A stretch of 64,000 nucleotides of DNA, taken from contig NZ_KB849234.1 in assembly GCF_000368045.1 (NCBI RefSeq), positions 1 to 64,000 on the forward strand. The letters run 5' to 3'. Below the pieces are notes generated by a model. The model saw only the letters and a list, made by a program, of their open reading frames with translations, had not been told where the DNA came from and searched no databases. Origin of the DNA: Acinetobacter johnsonii CIP 64.6 (lineage in GTDB: Bacteria; Pseudomonadota; Gammaproteobacteria; Pseudomonadales; Moraxellaceae). The position numbers and the translations under genes were made by a program. Numbering within the stretch: position 1 is the first letter of the stretch; each line of letters begins with the position of its first letter. Positions 56,395 through 64,000 of this stretch are shown piece after piece.

Positions 56395-57216
56395 CTAAAG
56401 ATGGGAAGGGGAAAAATCGGCAGCGGTAAAAGCCGTCTGCTGTGAGGTCTCACGCCACACCGACAAAAAGTCTTGATGCTGCGGTTGAGCCTGTAAAAAC
56501 TGGATGGTTTGATCGATAAAGTGACGGTGGTCTTGAGCTAACAATTGCCCTTTGAGCAAGAGCCAACGCAAATACACCAACCATGTATTTAGCACATCAC
56601 CTTCACAATAACTGGTGAGTTTGAGCCATTCCTGAGCCCGAACATATTCAGGTACATGATACGCCCCATCGCCTCGTTTACCGGGATACCCCAATAAATG
56701 GGCAACATCATCTAGCTTTTGGAAATGACGTCCATTAAACATTGCCATCACATCCATCAGGTCGATGTGACGCTGATGATAACGGTTCTGATAGTTATTA
56801 TAGCGCTTTTGTGTGTCAATTTCGCCCTGATCGAACAAAGCAGGTGCAGTTAAACCATGATACATAGCACGAAGCATGATTACAGGTAAGTCAAACTGAG
56901 CACCATTCCAACTCACTAAAGTCGGTAAACGCTTATCAAATATAGATAAAAACTTACTGAGAATTTCTGCTTCCGAATATTGTTCACGGCTAAAAGAAAA
57001 GAGTTTCATCTGGCCTTGGTCATCCAGCCATAAGCCTGAAATACACACAATTTCATGCAAAGCCAAACGCTGAAAATCCATGCCTGACTCTTGGCGACGC
57101 AATTTGGTCAGTGCCGCCTCCAAATCAGCCTCAGGCAAATCTAAACCATATAAATGCGCCCCCGATCTCAAATCAGTCATTGTTTCAATATCAAAGGTGA
57201 GCACAGGTAGGCGCAT
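56395..57216 (-). CDS. predicted PolB-related 3'-5' exonuclease
   Basis: The 273-aa protein is of the DnaQ-like fold. The DEDD acids are in VLTFDIETMTDL near the start, VSWNGAQFDLPV, and the C-terminal YCEGDVLNTW. This matches the proofreading-type exonuclease related to DNA polymerase B (PF10108-like). The true start is ATG 57216, the only one that fits the fold. The frame open to 57549 overlaps cysM. Its role in Acinetobacter is not known. It lies between cysM (22 bp) and rlmD (6 bp), so it is co-transcribed with them. Confidence 0.86.
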   Translation of the reverse strand: MRLPVLTFDIETMTDLRSGAHLYGLDLPEADLEAALTKLRRQESGMDFQRLALHEIVCISGLWLDDQGQMKLFSFSREQYSEAEILSKFLSIFDKRLPTLVSWNGAQFDLPVIMLRAMYHGLTAPALFDQGEIDTQKRYNNYQNRYHQRHIDLMDVMAMFNGRHFQKLDDVAHLLGYPGKRGDGAYHVPEYVRAQEWLKLTSYCEGDVLNTWLVYLRWLLLKGQLLAQDHRHFIDQTIQFLQAQPQHQDFLSVWRETSQQTAFTAADFSPSHL

Positions 57217-57238
57217 AGCAGAACTCTCTTTTATTGTT

Positions 57239-58168
57239 TTATTCAGGATCGACCACAGAGAAAAGACCCGTCGATAAATAACGGTCACCACGGTCACAAA
57301 TAATGCACGCAATGACGGCACCAGGGTTTTCTTCAGCAATTTTAATCGATGCCCACACCGCACCACCTGAAGAAGTTCCTGCGCTAATCCCTTCTTTTTG
57401 CGCCAATTTACGCATGGTTCTTTCTGCTTCAATTTGCGGAATATCAATAATCTGATCAATCCGACTGCGGTCAAAAATCGTTGGTAAATATTCTTCAGGC
57501 CAGCGGCGAATCCCTGCGATACTTGAACCATCCGATGGCTGTAGACCAATAATTTGAATGTCGGGGTTCATCTCTTTGAGATATTTAGAGACCCCCATAA
57601 TGGTGCCAGTAGTGCCCATTGAGCTCACAAAGTGAGTGATTTTGCCACCCGTTTGCTGCCAAAGTTCAGGCCCAGTCGTTAAATAATGGGCTTCAACATT
57701 ATCAGGATTACCAAACTGGTTGAGTACGTGCCCTTTGCCTTCTTCTTGCATTTGCAAAGCCAAATCACGTGCACCTTCCATGCCCTGTTCTTTGGTCACT
57801 TCAATCAGTTCCGCGCCATAAGCACGCATTGCATCTTTACGTTCTTGGCTCATGTTGTTGGGCATAATCAGTTTCATCTGATAGCCACGCATCGCAGCAA
57901 CCATCGCCAGTGCAATGCCGGTATTTCCACTGGTCGCTTCAATCAAGGTATCGCCCGGCTGGATTTGCCCTCGCTTTTCCGCTTGCATAATCATGTTATA
58001 CGCGGGACGGTCCTTGACAGAACCTGCGGGGTTGTTGCCTTCTAACTTTGCCAATACTGTTGCTTGAGTGTGACTTGCCAGACGCTGTAAACGCACCAGT
58101 GGAGTTTTTCCAACATAGTGATCTAACAAAAATTCGTCTGCTTGAAAATCAGTGGATGTAGTACTCAT
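57239..58168 (-). CDS. cysM: cysteine synthase B (O-acetylserine sulfhydrylase)
   Basis: The 309-aa PLP enzyme makes cysteine from O-acetylserine and sulfide or thiosulfate. The PLP-binding Lys is in NPAGSVKDRPAYNM. The TSGNTG-type phosphate loop EATSGNTGIALA and the C-terminal GISAGTSSGGAVWA are present. The CysM-specific RRWPEEYLPTIFDRSRI segment supports type B. ATG 58168 is the start, because the longer frame to 58228 has no matching N-terminus. It is divergent from gacS. Confidence 0.95.
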   Translation of the reverse strand: MSTTSTDFQADEFLLDHYVGKTPLVRLQRLASHTQATVLAKLEGNNPAGSVKDRPAYNMIMQAEKRGQIQPGDTLIEATSGNTGIALAMVAAMRGYQMKLIMPNNMSQERKDAMRAYGAELIEVTKEQGMEGARDLALQMQEEGKGHVLNQFGNPDNVEAHYLTTGPELWQQTGGKITHFVSSMGTTGTIMGVSKYLKEMNPDIQIIGLQPSDGSSIAGIRRWPEEYLPTIFDRSRIDQIIDIPQIEAERTMRKLAQKEGISAGTSSGGAVWASIKIAEENPGAVIACIICDRGDRYLSTGLFSVVDPE

Positions 58169-58321
58169 TCTTTGCACCTTGATCGAGGTGCGCCTATTGT
58201 ATGGAAAAATGCCAGTCCCTGCACCCATTTAGCGTGCTTTTTCGTGAAAGTGATTAAAGCACCATCGATTTTTTATAAAGCATGCTACACTCCAAAGTAT
58301 AGGGAATAAATCACTTGCACC

Positions 58322-61135
58322 ATGTCAAATATCAATAAAAAGTTATTTAATCGTCTGCACTTAAACCATGCTTATGGACAGCTTATTGCACTTATTTTTG
58401 TGCCGATTATGATCTTGGCCTGTGTAGGTGCATTACTGGTTATTACCGAAACTTCAAATGCCGCCAAAGCCCAGCAGCGACAAATGGCGATTGCGATTTT
58501 AACGCGCTACCAGCTGGATGCAGAAGCAGCAATCAATTTGGTGAATGCCTCCCCTTGGCAGTATGAAAATGCACGTTATTTGATGCAAAAGATGTTAGAT
58601 GAAAAACATCTGATTCGTGCCGCAATTATTGATGACAAAGGCAATAACAAACTTAGCATTGGCTATCAAGACCAAGCGCCGTGGCCTGCGCTGAAAAAAA
58701 ATACTGATTTTTTTGGCCCAATGAATTTTAAAGGCAATACGGTATATGGTTTGCCCATCAACCAATTTACAGGCACGCCTGCGCAGTTGGTGGTTGAATT
58801 AGATAACCAGCCCTTACAAATTGCCCGTTATCGCGTGTTGATCGTGTTGATTGCGACAGGTCTGTTGACACTCTTATTGCTTTTACTCTGTTTAAATTTC
58901 TACTCACGTCGCTGGATTGCGCCGATGTATGAAATTCGCATGCAGCTGCAACGTTTAAATGCCGACACCCTCGATCAACACATGCTGATTAACAGTACCG
59001 GTGAATTACGCTTACTACAACGCGATATTGCCAATGTAGTGAAACGCCTGCATTTTAGTTTTTTAGAATTGAAAGAACATACTGAGCAGACGGAAGACGA
59101 TTTACGTCGAACCCTTGACACTTTAGAAGTACAAAACATCACCTATCGTCAAGCGCGTGACCAAGCCATTTCAGCCAGTCAGTCCAAGTCTGTATTCTTG
59201 GCCAATATCAGCCATGAACTGCGCACACCATTGAACAGTATTGATGGTTTTATTCACCTCTTACTGCGCCAAGACAACCTCAACAATGATCAAAATCTGT
59301 ATTTACAAACCATCCGAAAATCATCTGCACACTTACTGGCACTGATTAATGATGTTTTAGATTTTTCAAAAATTGATGCCGGTAAACTAGAACTTGATAC
59401 TGCAACTTTTGATTTAGAAGAAGCAATTTTTGATGTTATGGATATGCTGTCTCCTCTTGCTGCACAAAAGCATATCGATATGGCCTTTTACTATGCCGAC
59501 AATGTGCCAAAGCATGTGGTTGGAGATGCCCTACGCTTCAAACAAATTTTAACCAACCTGATTTCCAATGCCATTAAGTTTACTCCTGATGGCGAGATCA
59601 TCGTCCGCGCAAGAATGGAACAAGATGATATTGGACAGTGCCTATTGCACTTTAGTGTACAAGATAGCGGTATCGGGCTCAGTGGAACCGACCGTAAAAA
59701 ACTGTTTGAGTCTTTCTCGCAAGGCGATGCTTCGGTCACGCGTCAATTTGGCGGCACAGGTCTGGGCTTAGCGATTTCCAAACAGCTGGTGCATTTGATG
59801 CAGGGGCAAATTGGATTTGAGGATAACCAAGAACGCGCGCCAACCGAAAAAGGGTCCACCTTCTGGTTTACAGCCATGTTTATGGTCAATGAAGAAGATG
59901 AGTACGTTGAGCATCCTCAGTTTAACGATATGCAAGTGGTCTCGTATTTGGCGCATCCAGCAACGGCCAATATTCTGCGTCATTATCTTGAAGACTATGC
60001 TGTGGAGCACATCGAATCGAGTTCAATTTTAGACTTGTTCAGTCATCTCAACAGACTGCCTCAAGATGTGGAAAACACATGGTTGATTGTTGACCACAGT
60101 GGTGATACCGAAGCCTTATTAAAAGAAATTCGTCAGCGTTATAGCGGTAACCTTGCGGTTTATGGCTACCAGATGTCACTCGATTTGACCACGCTGAATG
60201 AGTATCGCGCACGACCATTATACCAACCACTCAGTCGGAGTGCTTTGATTCAATTACTCAGCAATCAACCGCTATTTGAAGAAGACGAAATGGAGTCCTT
60301 CAATGGTCAAGGCTTACATATTTTAGCTGTAGATGACCATCTCCCTAACCTGATTGTCCTTGAAGCCCTACTAGGCGAGTTGAATGTCACCACAACAAAA
60401 GCTTTAAGCGGTCAACAAGCCTTAGAGATTTTACAAGAGCGCGCTGAACACAACAGCAAAGCTTTTGATTTGGTGTTTATGGATATTCAAATGCCTGTCA
60501 TGTCGGGTGTCGATACCACACGTGCCATTCGTGCGCTGGAGTCAACCATTGAAAACCATAAGCGTTTGCCCATCATTGCCCTCACCGCACATGCATTAGC
60601 CGATGAAAAACAAAAACTACTGCAAGTTGGCATGGATGACTATGTCACCAAACCGATTCAAATTGATCAGATTATTCAAATCCTGACCCATTGGACCACT
60701 GATCGCTTCAACAAAGGCTCACCCGTTGAAAAAGCCATCGTGATTGAAGCACTTGATCCGAAGGTACTCGACTGGCAGCAAAGCTTACAGTTGGCCGCCA
60801 ATAAAGAAGACTTAGCAGTCGATTTATTGCGTATGTTAATGGATAGTTTTGATACTGAGTTGCATGAAATGAAGCAGTTGATTGAAATGGAAGATTTCCC
60901 ACAATTAGAACATGTGCTACACCGTCTGTATGGTGCAACACGCTATGTCGGTGTACCCAACTTACAAGAAGCAACAGGGACATTTGAACAGTTTGTTTCA
61001 ACCTTACGTAAAGAGCGTCGTAAAGCAGATGAACAGTTTATTCAAGAAACCATAAAGCGCTTCAATGAACTCAAAGTTGTGATTGAACAAGTACAACATG
61101 CGGCACAGCAAATTCTAATCAAACATAGTCCATAA
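58322..61135 (+). CDS. gacS: GacS/BarA-type hybrid sensor histidine kinase
   Basis: The 937-aa inner-membrane kinase senses an unknown signal through a periplasmic loop between helices about 20-44 and 172-194. A HAMP-like region, HisKA (FLANISHELRTPLNSIDGF), HATPase (QILTNLISNAIKFTPDGE, GTGLGLAISKQL), a receiver (ILAVDDHLPNL ... FMDIQMPVMSG ... TKPIQ) and an HPt domain (EHVLHRLYGATRYVG) follow in order. This is the GacS architecture. GacS phosphorylates GacA, which controls RsmX/Y-type sRNAs. gacA is not in the window. The gacS/cysM divergence matches Pseudomonas synteny. Confidence 0.93.
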   Translation: MSNINKKLFNRLHLNHAYGQLIALIFVPIMILACVGALLVITETSNAAKAQQRQMAIAILTRYQLDAEAAINLVNASPWQYENARYLMQKMLDEKHLIRAAIIDDKGNNKLSIGYQDQAPWPALKKNTDFFGPMNFKGNTVYGLPINQFTGTPAQLVVELDNQPLQIARYRVLIVLIATGLLTLLLLLLCLNFYSRRWIAPMYEIRMQLQRLNADTLDQHMLINSTGELRLLQRDIANVVKRLHFSFLELKEHTEQTEDDLRRTLDTLEVQNITYRQARDQAISASQSKSVFLANISHELRTPLNSIDGFIHLLLRQDNLNNDQNLYLQTIRKSSAHLLALINDVLDFSKIDAGKLELDTATFDLEEAIFDVMDMLSPLAAQKHIDMAFYYADNVPKHVVGDALRFKQILTNLISNAIKFTPDGEIIVRARMEQDDIGQCLLHFSVQDSGIGLSGTDRKKLFESFSQGDASVTRQFGGTGLGLAISKQLVHLMQGQIGFEDNQERAPTEKGSTFWFTAMFMVNEEDEYVEHPQFNDMQVVSYLAHPATANILRHYLEDYAVEHIESSSILDLFSHLNRLPQDVENTWLIVDHSGDTEALLKEIRQRYSGNLAVYGYQMSLDLTTLNEYRARPLYQPLSRSALIQLLSNQPLFEEDEMESFNGQGLHILAVDDHLPNLIVLEALLGELNVTTTKALSGQQALEILQERAEHNSKAFDLVFMDIQMPVMSGVDTTRAIRALESTIENHKRLPIIALTAHALADEKQKLLQVGMDDYVTKPIQIDQIIQILTHWTTDRFNKGSPVEKAIVIEALDPKVLDWQQSLQLAANKEDLAVDLLRMLMDSFDTELHEMKQLIEMEDFPQLEHVLHRLYGATRYVGVPNLQEATGTFEQFVSTLRKERRKADEQFIQETIKRFNELKVVIEQVQHAAQQILIKHSP

Positions 61136-61150
61136 AACATTCAAAAGAGC

Positions 61151-61191
61151 ATGACACCAAAGGTAAGTTTCGACGTGACTCTTGGTGTCAT
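61151..61191 (+). terminator. terminator-like hairpin after gacS
   Basis: ATGACACCAA and TTGGTGTCAT (61151-61160 and 61182-61191) form a 10-bp stem with a 21-nt loop, followed by TTATCC. A second hairpin, GCACGGGAGC / GCTCCGTGC (61198-61224), precedes the next gene. Confidence 0.5.
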
Positions 61192-61248
61192 TTATCCGCA
61201 CGGGAGCTATGCTATGCTCCGTGCGAGCAAAAAATAAGAGTTCTCATC

Positions 61249-62037
61249 ATGGCTTTACTTCGCATTGAAAACAAAAATGGCATTGCCACTGTTTCACTTA
61301 ACCGTCCAGACAAACGCAATGCGATGAGTTTCGACCTGTTGCGCGAATTGGTTAAAACTGCTGAAAAAATTAAAAAAGACCGCAGCATTCGCTGTGTCAT
61401 CCTCACTGGTGAAGCGCAAGTCTTTAGTGCAGGCATTGATCTTGCCGATTTGAACAATCCGAAGAATCGCGCCTATGCCGCATGGGAGCTGATCAAACCT
61501 GGACAAAGTCTATTTCAAAAAGCTTTCCTAATTTGGCAAGAACTGCCTGTTCCTGTGATTGCCGCGATTGAAGGGTTTTGCTTTGGCGCTGGCATGCAAC
61601 TGGCTTTAGCGGCGGATATTCGTGTCGCACACCCTGCAACCAAAATGTCGATTATGGAAAGCCGTTGGGGACTAGTTCCGGATATGGGACTGACGCGTTC
61701 TTTGAAAGGTTTGATCGGACTAGATCTTGCCAAAGAATTAACACTTACGGCGCGTATTTTCGATGCAACTTATGCCAAAGAAATTGGATTAGTCACACAT
61801 CTTGATGAATCACCGCTTGCTAAAGCCCAAGCCATTGCAGAAGAAATGTTACAACGCTCACCAGATGCGCTCATGGCCTCAAAATATGTGCTGGATGCCA
61901 TGCAGCATGAGCCTAAAAAATCCTTACGTTTGGAAAAAATTTGGCAGCTCAAATTACTGTTAGGTAAAAATAGCCAAATCGCACGTAAGAAAGATAAACA
62001 ACCCGACGTGCAGTATCTACCACGCCAATATAAATAA
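61249..62037 (+). CDS. enoyl-CoA hydratase/isomerase (crotonase) family protein
   Basis: The 262-aa crotonase-fold enzyme has the CoA-binding RPDKRNAMSFDL, the oxyanion-hole segments VFSAGIDLADLNN and EGFCFGAGMQLALAADIRVA, and an ESRWGLVPDMGLTRS stretch. The Glu/Asp pattern is more like dienoyl-CoA isomerase relatives than a canonical hydratase. The reaction is not certain. A dehydrogenase and an isomerase-like gene follow on the same strand, 34 bp on. Confidence 0.88.
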   Translation: MALLRIENKNGIATVSLNRPDKRNAMSFDLLRELVKTAEKIKKDRSIRCVILTGEAQVFSAGIDLADLNNPKNRAYAAWELIKPGQSLFQKAFLIWQELPVPVIAAIEGFCFGAGMQLALAADIRVAHPATKMSIMESRWGLVPDMGLTRSLKGLIGLDLAKELTLTARIFDATYAKEIGLVTHLDESPLAKAQAIAEEMLQRSPDALMASKYVLDAMQHEPKKSLRLEKIWQLKLLLGKNSQIARKKDKQPDVQYLPRQYK

Positions 62038-62071
62038 CAGTATTTAATCACTGACAATCAAAGGGGGTCCC

Positions 62072-62947
62072 ATGAGTTTCGATCGACACACTAAAATTGC
62101 ATTTCTCGGCATGGGACTCATGGGAAGCCGTATGGCCACCCGCTTACTTCAAGCAGGTTTCGAAGTCGCTGTATGGAACCGTACCCGCAGTACCTGCGAT
62201 GCCCTCATTGATTTGGGGGCGACAGACTTAGCACTACAGAATATTGCTGAATATCCTATAGTCCTAACATGTTTAGCCGACGACAAAGCTGCACTCAGCG
62301 TTTATGAACAAATCGAACCGTTTTTGACGGCGAAGCAAGTGATCATCGACTTTTCCAGTCTTTCGGTGGAGCAAACCCTGAGTCTTGCAGCACGTGCCGA
62401 ACAAAAACAGGTGCAATGGATAGACTCACCTGTTTCAGGGGGGACTGTCGGTGCGGAACAAGGTACGCTGGTCATCTTTGCTGGTGGCGATGCACAGACG
62501 ATTCAAGACTTGTCTTTGATTTATAATATCTTGTCGCAACGTGTCACCTGTATGGGCAACACAGGAACAGGACAAGCCACCAAAATTTGTAATCAACTGA
62601 TTGTGGCAGCCAATAGCACGCTGATTGCAGAAGCAGTTGCTTTAGCAGCCAAAGCTGGCGTGGACACTCGCTTACTTGCACCTGCGCTTGCAGGCGGTTT
62701 TGCCGATTCGAAACCCTTTCAAATTTTAAGTCCACGTATGGCGACTCACCTGTTTGAGCCCGTACAGTGGAAAGTTCAAACCCTGTCTAAAGACTTGAAC
62801 AATGCTGTGCAGCTTGCTGCGCAGCACCAACTCGACATTCCTGTTGCAGCGCGAGCACTTCAGCAATTGCAAGCACACCAACAACAAGGCTATGCTGAAG
62901 CTGATCTTGCCTCAGTCATATTACAAGTAGAACAACAAGCCAAATAA
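62072..62947 (+). CDS. 3-hydroxyacid dehydrogenase (GarR/tartronate-semialdehyde-reductase-like)
   Basis: The 291-aa NAD(P)-dependent protein of the 3-hydroxyisobutyrate dehydrogenase family has the Rossmann start FLGMGLMGSRMATRLLQ. The signature catalytic Lys is in GTGQATKICNQLIV. The pattern is GarR/GlxR-like (tartronate semialdehyde reductase). A hydroxypyruvate isomerase-like gene is next, which fits glyoxylate metabolism, but the substrate is unproven. A GGGGG ribosome site lies just upstream. Confidence 0.88.
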   Translation: MSFDRHTKIAFLGMGLMGSRMATRLLQAGFEVAVWNRTRSTCDALIDLGATDLALQNIAEYPIVLTCLADDKAALSVYEQIEPFLTAKQVIIDFSSLSVEQTLSLAARAEQKQVQWIDSPVSGGTVGAEQGTLVIFAGGDAQTIQDLSLIYNILSQRVTCMGNTGTGQATKICNQLIVAANSTLIAEAVALAAKAGVDTRLLAPALAGGFADSKPFQILSPRMATHLFEPVQWKVQTLSKDLNNAVQLAAQHQLDIPVAARALQQLQAHQQQGYAEADLASVILQVEQQAK

Positions 62948-62962
62948 AATCAGGAGAAAATC

Positions 62963-63757
62963 ATGACCAAACTTGCTGTAAATTTATCCATGATTTTTAC
63001 CGAAGTACCGTTGCTTGAGCGTTTTGCTTTAGCGCAAGCTGCTGGTTTTAAACATGTGGAAATCCAATTTCCCTACGAGCTCAGCATTGAACAAATTCAA
63101 ACTCAGCTTACGCTTCATGACTTAAGTCTCTGCCTGATTAACGTTCCTGCGGGCGACTTAATGACTGGTGGAAATGGACTCGCAGGTGTCCCCGGCAAAG
63201 AGCTAGAGTTTCATCACGCTCTTCAGTTAGCAGTGCAATATGCCAGCGCACTCAAAGTGCCAAGTGTGAATATCCTTGCTGGCAAACAACCCTTAGATGC
63301 CGACCTACTGCCCTGTTTAAATACCTTGTCCAAAAACCTGAAACTGGCCTGCCATATATTCAGTGAACATGACATTCAACCTGTCTTTGAAATGATCAAC
63401 GGCACGGATATGCCGCGCTTCTTAGTGCAAAATATTGCCCAAGCACAGGAAATGCTAGAAGCAGTACAACACCCTGCACTTAAAATGCAATACGACTGCT
63501 ATCACATGGCCATGATGGGTGAAGATGTGTTGCAAGGGCTACAAGAAAATATTCAAGATATTGGTCACATCCAATTTGCAGACTGTCCGGGGCGGCATGA
63601 ACCAGATACTGCACAAATTATGTATGCAAATATTTTTGAATGGCTACAACACAGCAGTTATGACGGTTTTATTGCGGCTGAATATCGACCAAAAACTGTT
63701 TCAACTCAGTCCTTTGCATGGAAGGCAAAATACTTTGCTGCACATCCTCAAAGTTGA
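62963..63757 (+). CDS. hyi: hydroxypyruvate isomerase family protein
   Basis: The 264-aa TIM-barrel sugar isomerase/AP-endonuclease-like protein shows a Hyi-like pattern: KLAVNLSMIFTEVPLLERF, FKHVEIQFPYELSIEQ, PVFEMINGTDMPRF, MQYDCYHMAMMGED and a C-terminal GFIAAEYRPK. Such enzymes interconvert hydroxypyruvate and tartronate semialdehyde, the substrate of GarR. It starts 15 bp after the reductase, so they are one operon. Glyoxylate carboligase is not in the window. OtnI-type specificity is an alternative. Confidence 0.87.
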   Translation: MTKLAVNLSMIFTEVPLLERFALAQAAGFKHVEIQFPYELSIEQIQTQLTLHDLSLCLINVPAGDLMTGGNGLAGVPGKELEFHHALQLAVQYASALKVPSVNILAGKQPLDADLLPCLNTLSKNLKLACHIFSEHDIQPVFEMINGTDMPRFLVQNIAQAQEMLEAVQHPALKMQYDCYHMAMMGEDVLQGLQENIQDIGHIQFADCPGRHEPDTAQIMYANIFEWLQHSSYDGFIAAEYRPKTVSTQSFAWKAKYFAAHPQS

Positions 63758-63832
63758 ACTGTTGCAGATTTGAAATTTTCGCCTAAAAACGCTATATTAT
63801 AAGATGAGTTATTGTCCGGAAAAATTCCCTTT

Positions 63833-64000
63833 ATGAATTTAGAACCATCGCCCAGCGCTTCTAATTCTCACGATTTCGCAATGAATACCCAAGCTGCCGA
63901 CGTACAAGCTTGCTTAAAAGTTGTACATGAAGCCCTTGAAGATGTAAAAGCAAAAGATATTTTAGCGATTGATGTCAGCCTAATCAGCAACGTCGCTGAT
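63833..64000 (+). CDS. rsfS: ribosomal silencing factor RsfS, partial (3' end outside window)
   Basis: The first 56 codons are in the window: an N-terminal MNLEPSPSASNSHDF followed by KVVHEALEDVKAKDILAIDV. The latter matches RsfS/Iojap/YbeB, which binds L14 and blocks subunit joining in starvation. A TATATTATAA promoter-like box lies about 30 bp upstream. The rest of the gene is beyond 64000, so only the start is visible. Confidence 0.88.
   Translation, partial: MNLEPSPSASNSHDFAMNTQAADVQACLKVVHEALEDVKAKDILAIDVSLISNVAD

Noticed and set aside
57217..57549. N-terminal extension of the exonuclease frame into cysM
   Set aside because: It is a shadow of cysM in another frame. The exonuclease fold begins at ATG 57216.

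Overview
This window looks like a chromosomal segment of an Acinetobacter species (gammaproteobacteria, Moraxellaceae). The base composition is moderately AT-rich. It carries a GigA/GigB stress-signalling pair of the type described in A. baumannii, an unlinked type II secretion ATPase gene, a short AccA, and an rRNA operon of 16S - tRNA-Ile - tRNA-Ala - 23S order. No plasmid, prophage or CRISPR signal was seen. The only clear mobile element is one IS3-family insertion sequence. The species cannot be fixed from the sequence alone.

Layout. 1-5200 holds the rRNA operon on the minus strand: 23S (its 3' end lies outside the window), tRNA-Ala(TGC), tRNA-Ile(GAT), 16S, and a strong promoter with an UP-like element. 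5.5-9.8 kb (plus) has mlaA, gigA-gigB, a nitrilase-family amidohydrolase and ohr. 9.8-19.5 kb has a secreted Cys-containing protein, gspE, a DUF432-like/MscS pair, a giant DUF2339 membrane protein and polA. 19.6-24.8 kb (minus) is a tight run ppx-accA-tilS-proC-yggT. 25-27.6 kb (plus) has trxA, rho and a tiny alanine-rich lipoprotein.

From 27.7 to 42.9 kb the minus strand carries the ancestral translation block thrS-infC-rpmI-rplT-pheS-pheT-ihfA in the classical enterobacterial order. It is split at two places by unrelated genes. One inserted segment contains Hsp20, a YfcG-like GST, YqaA, an MFS exporter and a TonB-like gene that a 1282-bp IS3-family element has broken inside its signal peptide. 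The thrS leader contains a hairpin that imitates the anticodon arm of tRNA-Thr(GGU), and infC starts with AUU. Both suggest that the translational feedback controls known from E. coli are kept.

43-51.7 kb has an AMP-forming acyl-CoA synthetase (plus) and a long minus run mazG-comEA-like-pcnB-folK-panB-panC-rapZ-npr-darP. 51.8-61.1 kb has an SDR gene (plus), cysM-exonuclease-rlmD-relA (minus) and the divergent hybrid kinase gacS. 61.2-64 kb (plus) has a crotonase, a beta-hydroxyacid dehydrogenase, a hydroxypyruvate isomerase-like gene and the start of rsfS.

Functionally the window is rich in global stress control: GigA/GigB with NPr (nitrogen-PTS), RelA with degenerate hydrolase site, Ppx, GacS, RapZ, Rho, Hsp20 and Ohr. 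The rest is mostly core translation, DNA replication, pantothenate/folate and cysteine metabolism.
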